Positions 9,454-19,097 of a stretch of 64,000 nt of DNA are shown piece after piece. This stretch comes from Aeoliella mucimassa (GTDB taxonomy: Bacteria; Planctomycetota; Planctomycetia; Pirellulales; Lacipirellulaceae): NCBI RefSeq assembly GCF_007748035.1, contig NZ_CP036278.1, forward strand, positions 5,766,001 through 5,830,000, given 5' to 3'. Made by a program: the position numbers and the translations under genes. Under the pieces are notes generated by a model that was not told the origin of the DNA, made no database searches, and saw only the letters and a program-made list of their open reading frames with translations. Position 1 is the first letter of the stretch. Every line of letters begins with the position of its first letter.

Positions 9454-10785
9454 ATGCGAACTCAACGCTTTCTGACTCTGGCGTGTGCTTGCGTAGCCAT
9501 CGGCATGGCGACCATGGCCACCGCCGCGGTGCGGTTAGATCGTCTTTACTTGCTCGGCGACGAAGACGGGTCCGGGTTCTCACCGGTCTCGCCCCCGGGC
9601 ACCGTCGCCGAACTCGGCGCAAAGGACCTGGTTCAGCCCGATCCCACATTTGGTGGATCCTACGATAGCGATCCCTTCGCCAGTTCGGGCACCAACACCT
9701 ACATCGACTTGCTTACCCCGCAGGCGCTCGACCTTACCAATTCGCTCACCAGCTCGCCGACGTACGTGAACGTCGCCTCGCGCCCCTCGGTTCCTGGCGA
9801 ATCCGGCGTAGTAGGCGTGCGGTTTGTCGGCAGCAGCCAGCAGTACCTGAGTGCCGGGGCACTCGGCTCGCCCTATCCCAAGAGCAAGGCCCTCGGCGAT
9901 CCTTCGATCTCGGTTTCCTCCAGTGCCGACGACGGCATCGGCTCGCCCGGCACCGGCGTGAAGGACTACTCCGGCATCCGCTCGCGCGGCATACAGTTCT
10001 GGGTGATGCCCGAAGCAGTGGCCGCAGGCGATCAAAGCATCATCAGCGACAGCAACGCCCACGGCGTGCGTATCGAAGACGGTCTGTGGACCATGCGATA
10101 CAATGGAGTCGACTACGCATCGGACCGCGATTCGCTGGCCGCGCCGACCAACGGAGAGTGGTATCACGTGATGCAAGTCGCGGATCGCGACAGCAACAAC
10201 AGCGTGCTCTATGTCGATGGCAACGCGGTCGCCCTGGCAACCGGCAACTATTCGTTCAGCCCTGGCGAAGGTTTTGATACTTTGCTCCTGGGTGCCGGCG
10301 ACACCGATACCGATGGCACCCGCGAAGACTTCTTCACCGGCACGCTCGACGACGTCAAGATGTTCGTGTGGGGCACCTCCGAGGCCACGTCGACCAACTA
10401 CGGTACCTTCGATCTGTTTGCGGATAACGACTTCATTGCCGACGCCTTGTCGGCCAGCGCCGGGGCTGCCGACGTGAACGCCGATGGTGTCATCGACTAC
10501 TCCAATGCGGCCGGCAGCGACCTGAATGCATTCCTCGATGGCTGGGGAACCAGGAACCGCGTGAATGGGGTGATCGTCGCCGACCTGTCGACCCGACTGA
10601 GCGGCGACATCGACCTTAACGGCAAAGTCGACCTGCTCGACCTTTACGAAATTAACCAAGCCAACTCGGCCGCTGGTGCTGCCTTGTTGGCTGCCATCGG
10701 CGGCGGCACCGCCGTTCCAGAACCAAGCACCATCGTGCTTGGCAGCCTGGCACTGTTGGTCGTTGGAGTCGCTCGCCGGCGTTAA
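9454..10785 (+). CDS. LamG/concanavalin-like PEP-CTERM protein
   Basis: The 443-residue product has a signal peptide ([20 protein letters not shown]). A laminin-G/concanavalin A-like domain spans about 165-310: [29 protein letters not shown] and VLYVDGNAV are typical of these beta-sandwiches. Dockerin-like loops follow ([29 protein letters not shown]), then the PEP-CTERM tail (AVPEPST, hydrophobic helix, ARRR). It is probably an exported carbohydrate-binding envelope protein. AAGGAG at 9440-9445 supports the start. Confidence 0.85.
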   Translation: MRTQRFLTLACACVAIGMATMATAAVRLDRLYLLGDEDGSGFSPVSPPGTVAELGAKDLVQPDPTFGGSYDSDPFASSGTNTYIDLLTPQALDLTNSLTSSPTYVNVASRPSVPGESGVVGVRFVGSSQQYLSAGALGSPYPKSKALGDPSISVSSSADDGIGSPGTGVKDYSGIRSRGIQFWVMPEAVAAGDQSIISDSNAHGVRIEDGLWTMRYNGVDYASDRDSLAAPTNGEWYHVMQVADRDSNNSVLYVDGNAVALATGNYSFSPGEGFDTLLLGAGDTDTDGTREDFFTGTLDDVKMFVWGTSEATSTNYGTFDLFADNDFIADALSASAGAADVNADGVIDYSNAAGSDLNAFLDGWGTRNRVNGVIVADLSTRLSGDIDLNGKVDLLDLYEINQANSAAGAALLAAIGGGTAVPEPSTIVLGSLALLVVGVARRR

Positions 10786-10797
10786 TGCTTATTGTAA

Positions 10798-10834
10798 GCG
10801 ACTCACGGGTTCGTGCACCGAGCGCGTGAGTCGC
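10798..10834 (+). terminator. Intergenic hairpin after the third PEP-CTERM gene
   Basis: GCGACTCACG (10798-10807) pairs perfectly with CGTGAGTCGC (10825-10834), 10 bp with a 17-nt loop. ATTGTT follows with no long T-run. It probably limits transcription into, or separates the mRNA of, the DUF1559 gene. Confidence 0.55.
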
Positions 10835-10876
10835 CATTGTTCATGGTTGTGTGTTTCCTCGGGTGAAGAAAGTGAG

Positions 10877-12061
10877 ATGAGTTTCATGGATCGAACCAAG
10901 CTGCCGAAACGCGCCAGCTACGGGTTTACGCTCGTGGAACTGCTGGTTGTGATTGCGATCATCGGAATCCTGGTTGCCTTGTTGTTGCCTGCAGTACAAG
11001 CTGCCCGCGAGGCAGCCCACCGCTCCACCTGTCAGAACAATCTCAAGCAACTCTCTTTGGCGTGCTTGAACTTCCACGATGTGCGTGGCTACTTCCCGCA
11101 TGGGGCTCGCACCCAGGAAGGCGGTATGTGGTCGTACTACATTATGCCGTACATCGAACAGGAGGTGGCTCAAGACCTGGTCGCCATCGCCGATGGCAGT
11201 TGGGATCCGGAGTTCACACCTCCTCCATGCGGCAACAGTCAGTGGGCGCTTTCGAACCCAAATTACACCTGGGCATCGCTCGACGATTGCAGCAAGAACA
11301 TTCGCGCCTGCGAAACCCTGCTGCCTGCTTTCCGTTGTCCTTCGTCGGCCGCTCCCAACCATGTGTGGGACTCCAGCACCTGGCCCACTCCCTGGCACGT
11401 CGTGCGTCGCGTTCCGAGCAGCTACACCGCGTCGGCTTCCGGCTTGGCTCAAAACCAGGCCAGCGTTTCGGCCAGCAGCGGCAGCATGACTCCCACGGAA
11501 TGCAAGTCCAAGTACTCTGGCAACTCCGGGCTGCATGTGTGGGGTGACCTCGACGGAGTGATGTATTCGTGGAGCAAGGTGAATATGGCCAAGATCACCG
11601 ACGGTAGTTCGAAGACCACCCTGCTCGGCGAAGCCTGGTTTGATGCCGAAACCGCCGGTCGCTTGTCGAATCACAACCAGGACCGTCCTGGCGTGAAGAT
11701 CGACCACTGGTACGTTGGTAGCGACGACATCGACAGCTACAACGGCATGGACGTCTCCGAGGCCATGGGCTCGACCGGCGTGCCGATCAACTACTACAAG
11801 GGCTTTCCGAACAACAGCGCTTGCGAGTCGGCTCCGTTCAGCTATACCGCTTCGAACCCCGACTGCCATAAGGTGCAGATCGGCTTTGGTAGCGATCACC
11901 CAGGCGGCACCCACATGGCCATGTGCGACGGTTCGGTCGACTACTTCAACGAGGACATCGACCCCGCAGTTTGGTCGGCCTCAGGCACTCGCGCCAGCCA
12001 AACAATCGCTGATATGTGCTATGCGAACGTTTCGTCCGGCGGCGGTGGCGGCGGTCGTTAA
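10877..12061 (+). CDS. DUF1559 family protein with prepilin-type N-terminus
   Basis: The 394-residue product carries the planctomycete hallmark: N-methylation motif [20 protein letters not shown], then [28 protein letters not shown] and [13 protein letters not shown]. The C-terminal motif [18 protein letters not shown] is also typical of DUF1559. These proteins are processed like pseudopilins; their role is unknown. An open frame runs upstream to 10676 inside the preceding gene, but the domain starts at ATG 10877 or 10886, after the intergenic hairpin. Confidence 0.9.
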   Translation: MSFMDRTKLPKRASYGFTLVELLVVIAIIGILVALLLPAVQAAREAAHRSTCQNNLKQLSLACLNFHDVRGYFPHGARTQEGGMWSYYIMPYIEQEVAQDLVAIADGSWDPEFTPPPCGNSQWALSNPNYTWASLDDCSKNIRACETLLPAFRCPSSAAPNHVWDSSTWPTPWHVVRRVPSSYTASASGLAQNQASVSASSGSMTPTECKSKYSGNSGLHVWGDLDGVMYSWSKVNMAKITDGSSKTTLLGEAWFDAETAGRLSNHNQDRPGVKIDHWYVGSDDIDSYNGMDVSEAMGSTGVPINYYKGFPNNSACESAPFSYTASNPDCHKVQIGFGSDHPGGTHMAMCDGSVDYFNEDIDPAVWSASGTRASQTIADMCYANVSSGGGGGGR

Positions 12062-12095
12062 TCCGCTCCCTTCGCTCACAGCAAACCAACACACA

Positions 12096-12142
12096 GCACA
12101 AGGCGTGAACTATTTGTCAGCTCACGCCTTGTGCGTTGTTTT
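12096..12142 (+). terminator. Rho-independent terminator after the DUF1559 gene
   Basis: GCACAAGGCGTGA (12096-12108) pairs perfectly with TCACGCCTTGTGC (12122-12134), a 13-bp stem with a 13-nt loop, followed by GTTGTTTTC. It lies between convergent genes and ends the envelope cluster. Confidence 0.8.
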
Positions 12143-12162
12143 CACGACTTCATCCACGCACG

Positions 12163-12549
12163 CTACTTAGTAGCTTGCGGGCGTTTGTCCAGTTGTCGTT
12201 TTCCCTTCGGCTTCGCCAGTTCGCCTTGCAGCCAGGTGAGCTCGTAATCGCCGGGGCTTAGTTCCATCCCCTTTTCAATGTCGGCTTTCGCGTCGTCGTC
12301 GCGGTCGGCTTTCGCATACAGCCAGGCTCGATCGCGATACGCCCAGACCATTGGATCGGCTTCGATCGACTGCGAGAGCAGCGTGATCGCTTGCTCGGTG
12401 TCGCCCGAGTTGAGCGCCTTCTGCGCTTCCATGTAAAGCTCGCCAGCGTTGCCAAAGTCGGGTGGATCAGAACTCGATTTACACCCAACAGCTAGACTCG
12501 CGAGCAGCCCCACGGTCACAATACAAGTGAGATAGCCAGGCCTTCGCAT
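12163..12549 (-). CDS. Small TPR lipoprotein
   Basis: The 128-residue product has a signal peptide with lipobox LAVGC (Cys about 23), so it is probably lipid-anchored. Two tetratricopeptide-like helical hairpins follow (AGELYMEAQKALNSGDTEQA and AWLYAKADRDDDAKADIEKG). The C-terminus is Lys-rich. It is convergent with the DUF1559 gene and divergent from the sulfotransferase gene. TPRs suggest protein binding; no partner can be named. Confidence 0.75.
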   Translation of the reverse strand: MRRPGYLTCIVTVGLLASLAVGCKSSSDPPDFGNAGELYMEAQKALNSGDTEQAITLLSQSIEADPMVWAYRDRAWLYAKADRDDDAKADIEKGMELSPGDYELTWLQGELAKPKGKRQLDKRPQATK

Positions 12550-12693
12550 AACAGATTCCTCATTAGAGTAAATGGCTTAGAGAGGGTACCGAAGAGTGTG
12601 CCGAAGCCTATGCGTTTGTGCAAGTAGAACTAACGTCGATTCTCCAGAAACTTGTTGCACTTCGCCGCGACTCCTCATCAACTTGTCGGAACG

Positions 12694-14304
12694 ATGACAA
12701 AGAAGCAAAAGAAAACGCGACTCAAGAAGCACGCCGCCCAATCGCGTTCCACGGCAACATCGCAAGCGGCTGCTGCGACTGCTGTCGGCGATCTTCCCAT
12801 CCTGCAACAAGCACGGGCGTTGTGGGCAGGCAATCGGCTGTTTCACGCACTCGCATTGTTCGAACGCGCAGTCGCTGAGCATCCGCACCACTTGCTCGCC
12901 GTGGTCGATGCCAGTCGCGCACTCGGCGAGTGCTATCGCATTCCGCGGGCGTTGCACTTGCTGCAAGACGCACAGCAGCATCTCGGCAATAACGCCCAGG
13001 GCTGGTTTCTCGTTGGGCAGAGCTACCGTATCCTGCGACATCCTACCGAAGCGATTCGTTGCCTCAAGCGAGCGGTGCAGCTCGATCCAGCCCATCTCGA
13101 CGCCTGGCTCGAACTGGCTTTGCTGCACGAACACGCAGGAGAACTGGATGCCGCGCTCGAGGCCACCCATGCCCGCTTGCGACTGCAGCCCGACGATCCC
13201 GAAACGCTGGTCGTCCGCGGACGTATTCTCCGCCGACAAGGCTCGCACGAGCAGGCTATCGAGCTGCTCACGAAGGTCGCCCAAGCGGAGCGGCCGCACT
13301 GGCTCACTCGCAGTCGCGCTTACAGCGAACTCGCCCGCACGCTCGATGCGCGCCAGTTGTACTCTCAGGCCTGGCAAGCCGCCGTAGAGGGCAAGCACCT
13401 CGGCCGTAAGCACGCCAGAGAGTACCGCGAGCATCGCCATCAACAGCGAACCACTCATCAGCAACTCCTCGAGTCGTTCGACGAATCGCATCTGCGAGCC
13501 TGGCAAGAGTCGGTCAGCGACCCGCAAGCGAGTCGCACGATGCTGCTTTCCGGACTCCCCCGCAGCGGCACCACCCTGCTTGAGACGATCCTGTCCCGCC
13601 ATTCGCAAATCGTAACCGCCGACGAGTGGAACGCATTCTCGCGCTTCATGATTCCCATGATGCTCAGCGACATCCCCCTCGCCGAACTGGAGATCGACGT
13701 GCTCTCGGGCATTGCAGACGACAAGCTCCACGAGCTTCGCGACACGTACCGCTCGTTTCTCCTAGCCGCCTTGGGCGCTTCACCCGACGCCGACCCGCTG
13801 CTGGTCGACAAGAATCCGTCGCTGCTGCCGGTGCTACCGACGTACCTGCGACTGATGCCGCGAGCCCCGCTCGCGATCATGCTCCGCGATCCCCGCGACG
13901 TGCTGATAAGTTGTTTCATGACCTTTAGTCCTCTTAATGATTTCAGCGTTGATTTTGTCGACCCCGATTCTGCCGCCCAACGAGTGAACGACGACCTGAT
14001 GAACTGGCACTCGCTTCGCGAACGCTTAGCAGGCGGGTGGGCGGAGATCCGCTACGAGCAGCTGGTCACCGATCCGGCGCAAGCCGTCGCTCCAGTGCTG
14101 AAGCAGTTCGGTGTGACCGCGGAGCCAACGATGTTCGACACGCGCACCCCCGCAGCCGACCTGCACATCAGCGCCCCCACGTACGCCGAAGCGACGATGC
14201 CGATCTATCGGACCGCCAACCAGCGGTGGCGAAACTACCAAGCCGAACTCGAACCACTGCTGGCAACCCTCGAACCAGCCATAGAAGCCCACGGGTACGC
14301 CTAA
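12694..14304 (+). CDS. TPR-domain sulfotransferase
   Basis: The 536-residue protein has a Lys-rich start (MTKKQKKTRLKKHA), N-terminal TPRs (about 40-260: RALWAGNRLFHALALFERAV, PTEAIRCLKRAVQLDPAHLD) and a C-terminal sulfotransferase domain. The 5'-phosphosulfate loop is LSGLPRSGTTLLETIL and the 3'-phosphate-binding segment is MLRDPRDVLISCF. The family transfers sulfate from PAPS to proteins or glycans; the acceptor here is unknown. I prefer ATG 12694 to the upstream in-frame ATG at 12652 because the compact family start fits it. No export signal is seen. Confidence 0.87.
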   Translation: MTKKQKKTRLKKHAAQSRSTATSQAAAATAVGDLPILQQARALWAGNRLFHALALFERAVAEHPHHLLAVVDASRALGECYRIPRALHLLQDAQQHLGNNAQGWFLVGQSYRILRHPTEAIRCLKRAVQLDPAHLDAWLELALLHEHAGELDAALEATHARLRLQPDDPETLVVRGRILRRQGSHEQAIELLTKVAQAERPHWLTRSRAYSELARTLDARQLYSQAWQAAVEGKHLGRKHAREYREHRHQQRTTHQQLLESFDESHLRAWQESVSDPQASRTMLLSGLPRSGTTLLETILSRHSQIVTADEWNAFSRFMIPMMLSDIPLAELEIDVLSGIADDKLHELRDTYRSFLLAALGASPDADPLLVDKNPSLLPVLPTYLRLMPRAPLAIMLRDPRDVLISCFMTFSPLNDFSVDFVDPDSAAQRVNDDLMNWHSLRERLAGGWAEIRYEQLVTDPAQAVAPVLKQFGVTAEPTMFDTRTPAADLHISAPTYAEATMPIYRTANQRWRNYQAELEPLLATLEPAIEAHGYA

Positions 14305-14701
14305 CCGAGCCAGCTCACTGAGACGCACGCAATCGCGAGCACGCCTGTCCAACCGCGGACTCCGGAGTTTTGACATTAGACAGTGATCACGATGATTGGT
14401 GGAGCTCGCTTGATCTTGAATGGTAGGTAATGCTGTTGTCAGATTCGGAAATCAAACCAGCCTCGACCGGGAACTCTAGTATTGCGGCAGGTCTTTTGGG
14501 GCGTTCCCATCAGTCCGATATCTGAGTATTTACGGACAGGTGATATTGCGAGCGCTAACTCCACACGGACCAGCTGCAATAAGACCCGTAGATCCACAAT
14601 CACTTTGGCCTACTCCATTGTCGTCACCCGTGTTAAAGTGGCACCGCGGTGGACTCCTTTCGTGTGAAGAACGTAGTACTTATTCAAAAGGTGTTGAGGC
14701 G
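14305..14701. other. Intergenic stretch, nothing recognised
   Basis: This segment of about 400 bp has no frame with family-like features, no RNA gene and no clear long inverted repeat. It precedes a small membrane-protein gene and probably holds its promoter. Confidence 0.45.
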
Positions 14702-14902
14702 ATGAATCTAAATGCTGGTGGAATCGTCGGTGGATTAGCAGGGGCTGCCATTGCCATTGCCGTGCTTTTTCTTGCATTCGAACCCGATACTTCTCGCAAT
14801 CGCGGCATGGGTAAGCTGGTCGTGTTGGGAGTCGTCGCTGGCGCGGCGGCTGGTAACTTCCTTTGGGACCTTGTTCGCAAAGGCTTCCAGAGCAAAGAGT
14901 AG
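14702..14902 (+). CDS. Small two-helix membrane protein
   Basis: This 66-residue frame has two hydrophobic segments: GGLAGAAIAIAVLFLAF (about 8-25) and LVVLGVVAGAAAGNFLW (about 39-56), with a charged end (RKGFQSKE). AGGTGTTGAGGCG lies just before the ATG. The helical hairpin is convincing but no family is recognised. An open frame continues upstream to 14540 without similar character. Confidence 0.6.
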   Translation: MNLNAGGIVGGLAGAAIAIAVLFLAFEPDTSRNRGMGKLVVLGVVAGAAAGNFLWDLVRKGFQSKE

Positions 14903-14986
14903 CTGCATCTCTTGCGATGAAGGCACTCGTCCACCGATTCATCCTGAAGTTGCATTGCTTTAAGGCTTCTTCGATCCCTCTCCTCC

Positions 14987-16006
14987 TTACCTGGATAGTC
15001 CAGGACGGTGTGCTCCAAGTCTTGCCGGGTGTGCTCCGCGTCGCCCTCCCCACAAGGCCACCAAAGCCAACAAACAGCAGCCTAGGCCAGTAGGTTCAGG
15101 CACCGTCGCGGTGGTGGGGACGATGTTGTTCGGGCGGGAGTTGCCGAACGACTCTTTCCATAGCAGGTAGTCGGCCGCGTCGACGATGCCTTTGCTGGCG
15201 CCGAGTTCGTCGCCGTTTCCTTCCAGGTTGAAATCGGTTCCCAGGTTGTCGCGCCAGAGGGTGTAGTCGGCCAGGTCGACTTGGCCATCGTCGTTGAAGT
15301 CGCCTGGCAGTGGATCGAACACGGGTATCGAGGTGGGCACACGAAGTTGGTAAGCCGCGAGCGATCGCAAGTTGGTTGCTGAGCCGAACAGGAAAAAGTC
15401 CTGCGTGGTCGCGTCGGCGACGAACGTACCCGTGAAAATCGGGCTATCGACCAGCTTGGCCGATGGACTCAGGCTGCCGACCGTTGGGGCGGTTTCACTT
15501 TCGTTTTGCGTATCGCCAAGCTGCACGGTTTGATTCCCTACGCGGTCGTCGCTGATCAGTACTTGCAGTTCGTAGAAGGTGCCGACTTCGAGACCGAAGA
15601 GCGTCGCTTGCTTCACTCCGAGTCCTGTGCCTGATTTGAAGACGAATCCGTCGAGCACGGTCTCGAAATCCGTATCCACGCTGGTTTCGCTGGAGTCAAA
15701 GAACGAGTCGTTCGTTGTTTCGAAGTCAAGGCCAGTCAGCTGGATGGTATCGCTGTTGGTGCCGCTTGCAGCCAGGTTGGCAAAGGGAATGGTTTGTCCG
15801 CCGGACTCGACGTTCACTGTGTCGGTCGATCCCCAAGAGCCCGCGTGAACCAGGTCGCCGGTGGTGCTCAGGTCCGATTCGTCGGTGATGGTCTTTGGGC
15901 GCTGCCAGGCAATCTGTGCTGCGGTTGCCGGGGTGTCGGCCAGGCTTAGTAGGAGGGTGGAGAGGGCAAGGGTGGTCGCAAGGTAGCATTCCATTCGGTG
16001 AGTCAT
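14987..16006 (-). CDS. PEP-CTERM/dockerin envelope protein
   Basis: From ATG at 16006 the product has 339 residues: a signal peptide (ATTLALSTLLLSLADTPATA), a beta-rich domain, dockerin-type loops (GDFNDDGQVDLADYTLWRDN and KGIVDAADYLLWKESFG) and a VPEPTG sorting motif with hydrophobic helix. After the usual GGRRG end it runs on for about 17 residues (AHPARLGAHRPGLSR), unlike canonical PEP-CTERM tails. A changed stop codon may have extended it. The frame stays open upstream to 16153, but those codons look noncoding. Confidence 0.78.
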   Translation of the reverse strand: MTHRMECYLATTLALSTLLLSLADTPATAAQIAWQRPKTITDESDLSTTGDLVHAGSWGSTDTVNVESGGQTIPFANLAASGTNSDTIQLTGLDFETTNDSFFDSSETSVDTDFETVLDGFVFKSGTGLGVKQATLFGLEVGTFYELQVLISDDRVGNQTVQLGDTQNESETAPTVGSLSPSAKLVDSPIFTGTFVADATTQDFFLFGSATNLRSLAAYQLRVPTSIPVFDPLPGDFNDDGQVDLADYTLWRDNLGTDFNLEGNGDELGASKGIVDAADYLLWKESFGNSRPNNIVPTTATVPEPTGLGCCLLALVALWGGRRGAHPARLGAHRPGLSR

Positions 16007-16245
16007 AGATCGCCGTCGAGTGAGAGACTCCCTACACAAAAAGAACCGCCACGAATGGTAGGTCTTCAACCGCTGCAGGGGGGTACCCAATCGGTCGACG
16101 GCCATTGATTCGTAGCGGTTGCGTAGGAGTCCGTGCAAATCGCCTGAAGTCAATTCAATGATGACCGTAATCTAACTACTGGATACCAAAGGGGCAATGG
16201 TTTTGTGGGGCAAAGACTGCAGAGCGTCTTTTCACTAGAACAGCA

Positions 16246-16647
16246 CTAGCCGAGCCACCGTCCAGCGAAATATCCGACCGTGCTTACCGTGGCCGAAATG
16301 AACGCGCCCCACGTCAGGTCGATGGCGGTCACGATCCATGGCCATTGTTTTACCGTAGCCTGGTTCGTGAGATCGTACGTGGCGTAAGTCACTAGGCCGA
16401 AGAAGGCACCTAGCGCGAGCGCCCTCCAGAACGACCCGGCCGCCAGGGCTGGCATCGTTGCGAACACCACCATCCCCGCGACGAACAGCAGGTAAAACAC
16501 GCCGGCCGCGTAGAGGTTCGGCTGTTCGGCCAGTAAGTAGCCCAGGTGCTTTTGATAGAACCCGCGAGCGACGGCCGCCAGCCAGACGATATCGATCGCC
16601 AGGAACGTTACCAGGGCAACAGCGTAGATTTTCAGATAGAGCAACAT
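16246..16647 (-). CDS. DUF2177 family membrane protein
   Basis: From ATG at 16647 the product is 133 residues: MLLYLKIYAVALVTFLAIDI, VWLAAVARGFYQKHLGYLL and two or three further membrane helices, ending in TVSTVGYFAGRWLG. The pattern LAIDIVWL...GFY.K.LG and TYDLTNQATVKQWPW matches DUF2177 (four-helix inner-membrane proteins of unknown role). An upstream extension to 16773 adds unlikely sequence. Confidence 0.8.
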   Translation of the reverse strand: MLLYLKIYAVALVTFLAIDIVWLAAVARGFYQKHLGYLLAEQPNLYAAGVFYLLFVAGMVVFATMPALAAGSFWRALALGAFFGLVTYATYDLTNQATVKQWPWIVTAIDLTWGAFISATVSTVGYFAGRWLG

Positions 16648-16927
16648 GAGCGTGAAAATGGAGAGGTGGCGATTCGACAGGTGCAGCATTGTAGACGCGA
16701 TGCGACAACCGACCATGGCAACCACCCAAAACGCGGGCAGAACCGGCATTCCGCGAGAATGCCCGCAATCCACACCATCGAGAAGGAAGATGCAAATAGA
16801 TGAAAACGGCCGAGCAGGCTACAATTTCGAGGAATGCTTGTTGGCGGTAGTGCGAGGCGTGGTCGCTAGCCGATGACACCCAACAAGCAACCTGGCTATT
16901 TTCCAAACTCCGAAGAAGCATTGCATC

Positions 16928-18514
16928 GTGTTTACTGAAACTGAAGGCAGCCGCAAGGCGATTGGCGACGTCGATATTCTGTACCACGAGGGTCTGTACC
17001 ATCTGTTCCATCTGGTGCTGCCGAATCACGACTTTATCGCCCACGCGGTGAGCACCGACGCTATCAACTGGCGGCGCGTGAACAACGCTCTGTTCATCGG
17101 CGATCCCGGTTCGTGGGACGACCTGATGCTGTGGACCATGTCGGTCTCGCCCGATCCGCATCAGCCGAATCGCTGGCGAATGTTCTACACTGGTTTGTCG
17201 CGCCGCGAGCAAGGCGACGTCCAGCGCATCGGCCTGGCGGTAAGCGACGATCTGTATCACTGGCGAAAGACTCCCGTCAATTGGTTCGACCACCGAGGGG
17301 CACACGATCCGCCGCTGGTGCGTCAAGCGCGTCAGATGGCACTCGAGCAACCGTTGAGTTGCCGCCATGCGCCGATCGATACCGCGAGCGATCTGCCGCT
17401 GGAACCGTCGCCGGAGTTCTACGAGTCGACCGTCGACGAAGGTCGCGAGTGGGTGAGTTTCCGCGATCCGTATTACTATCGCGAAGGGGATCGCGGGTGG
17501 CTGATCATGGCCGCCCGCACGAAGGAAGGCCCTGTGGTGCGTCGCGGCTGTGTCGGGGTGATGGAGGAAGTCGCCCCCGGTAAGTTCGAAGCCCGCCCGC
17601 CGCTGCATCATCCCGGCTTGTACGACGACATCGAGGTGCCGAACCTGCTGAAGATCGAGGAGGAGTACTACCTGATCGGCAGCCTGCGCGAGGACGCGAA
17701 GATTCGCTACTGGCATACCAGCAAAATTGGCTCGCCATGGCGGAGCTATTACGACAACGTGCTGCTTGCCCAAGGCAACTACGCCGCACGGGTGTGTCAG
17801 GACGACAAAGGCTGGCTGCTCTGGAACTTCTTCTCGCTTGGCGGGCCCGACCGCACTTCGAACAATTTGATGCCACCACCGAAGCGATTGAGTCGAGCCA
17901 GCAACGGCTTGCTTCGCGCGATCACCTACGAGGGATTTGACAATTGGATCGGCCGGCGAATCGATGCCAGCCGCATCCGCCCGCTCCGCGATTACACGGG
18001 CGAGCAGCACATTACCGTTGAGAGCAACGCGTTTGATTTGGCGTGCGAAGCTGGTTATCAGGTGTTTGTATTCGATGGCAGCTTGGAGTCGGCAAGACTT
18101 AGTGCCAAGATCGATCTGTGCGGGCTCGGCAAGTGTGGCATCGTGTTCCGAGTCAATCCCGAAACCCAGGACGGCTACTACCTTTCGCTCGACCTGCTCA
18201 AAGGCATCGCCCAGCTCCGCTCCTGGCAAACCGGCCAGCCCGGCACCGGCGAGCACATGATGCAGTTCCGCACCTTGCAGGGGGGCAACTGGTACAGCGA
18301 AACTCCCGGCAAGGCCGAGCTTACGCTGATTGCTTTCGGGCATTACCTGGAGCTTTCGGTGGACGGGCGGGTGATTCTGACGCTGGCCGATTCGACCTTC
18401 ACCGAAGGGCTGTTCGGCGTCTATTTGGAGTCGTCTCGCATGCGAATGTACGACGTTGAATTCCACGAAATGTACAGCCCCCAGCAGTCGGTGCAACATC
18501 TTGTGACTGGCTAG
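16928..18514 (+). CDS. Five-bladed beta-propeller glycosidase-like protein (GH32/GH43 clan)
   Basis: The 528-residue product has propeller motifs: [19 protein letters not shown] near the start (probable nucleophile Asp), [41 protein letters not shown] (RDP motif) and [20 protein letters not shown]. The C-terminal third (about 370-510) resembles a GH32-C/LamG-type beta-sandwich. There is no signal peptide. The only start in this frame is GTG 16928, very close to the catalytic Asp. A different frame from ATG 16873 encodes a plausible missing N-terminus ([20 protein letters not shown]), suggesting a frameshift near 16930. The substrate is unknown. Confidence 0.72.
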   Translation: MFTETEGSRKAIGDVDILYHEGLYHLFHLVLPNHDFIAHAVSTDAINWRRVNNALFIGDPGSWDDLMLWTMSVSPDPHQPNRWRMFYTGLSRREQGDVQRIGLAVSDDLYHWRKTPVNWFDHRGAHDPPLVRQARQMALEQPLSCRHAPIDTASDLPLEPSPEFYESTVDEGREWVSFRDPYYYREGDRGWLIMAARTKEGPVVRRGCVGVMEEVAPGKFEARPPLHHPGLYDDIEVPNLLKIEEEYYLIGSLREDAKIRYWHTSKIGSPWRSYYDNVLLAQGNYAARVCQDDKGWLLWNFFSLGGPDRTSNNLMPPPKRLSRASNGLLRAITYEGFDNWIGRRIDASRIRPLRDYTGEQHITVESNAFDLACEAGYQVFVFDGSLESARLSAKIDLCGLGKCGIVFRVNPETQDGYYLSLDLLKGIAQLRSWQTGQPGTGEHMMQFRTLQGGNWYSETPGKAELTLIAFGHYLELSVDGRVILTLADSTFTEGLFGVYLESSRMRMYDVEFHEMYSPQQSVQHLVTG

Positions 18515-18589
18515 CCATGGTGTTAGGCTTTCGGCAGCGGTGCGTGGCTTTGATCGTTCACAACTTGCTTGTCGCAAAGGGGCTTTCTC

Positions 18590-18946
18590 ATGGACCAACC
18601 CGAAGTTGTCAAAAAGCTCTCCATCATGGTGTGGCTGCTGGCCGCTAACATGATTGCAGTGGTGGTGCTCGGAGCCGGGCTCGTGTTTGGGCTGCTGCCG
18701 AAGATCGAGCGGGCGGTGCAATCGGTCGAGCGAGTCGAGTCGCGTTTTGGTAACTTTGCCGACAAGGTGCAGCCGGTTGTCACCGCGGGTGCTGGTAAGG
18801 CAATCGAAACCATCAAGAAGGTCGACTCCGACAAGTTGTCGGAAACCGCGACCGAAAAAACCGATCAAGTGATCGAAGCCGCCGCCGAACGTGCGAAGCG
18901 ACTCTTTAATCGCGACAAAGAGCCCGAAACGGTCGAAGCGGAATAG
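18590..18946 (+). CDS. Small membrane-anchored coiled-coil protein
   Basis: From ATG 18590 the product is 118 residues: one N-terminal transmembrane helix (MVWLLAANMIAVVVLGAGLV), then an amphipathic, charged helix-rich tail (KIERAVQSVERVESRFGNFA...) ending acidic. It may resemble methyl-accepting or apolipoprotein-like coiled-coil anchors, but no family is recognised. It lies between the glycosidase-like gene and the WD40 gene on the same strand. Confidence 0.6.
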   Translation: MDQPEVVKKLSIMVWLLAANMIAVVVLGAGLVFGLLPKIERAVQSVERVESRFGNFADKVQPVVTAGAGKAIETIKKVDSDKLSETATEKTDQVIEAAAERAKRLFNRDKEPETVEAE

Positions 18947-19097
18947 CCGTTGGCCAAGCTGCTGACTCCCCCGGTGTTTTAACGGTAAAGCGTGTACCCT
19001 AGCTGTTTGCTGCGCAGAGTCTGGGAAGACTCGCGTGATGCGACTATCATGGATGTGCGGTGGTAACTGCATCAGGATCCTACTAGGGGGTGTCGCG

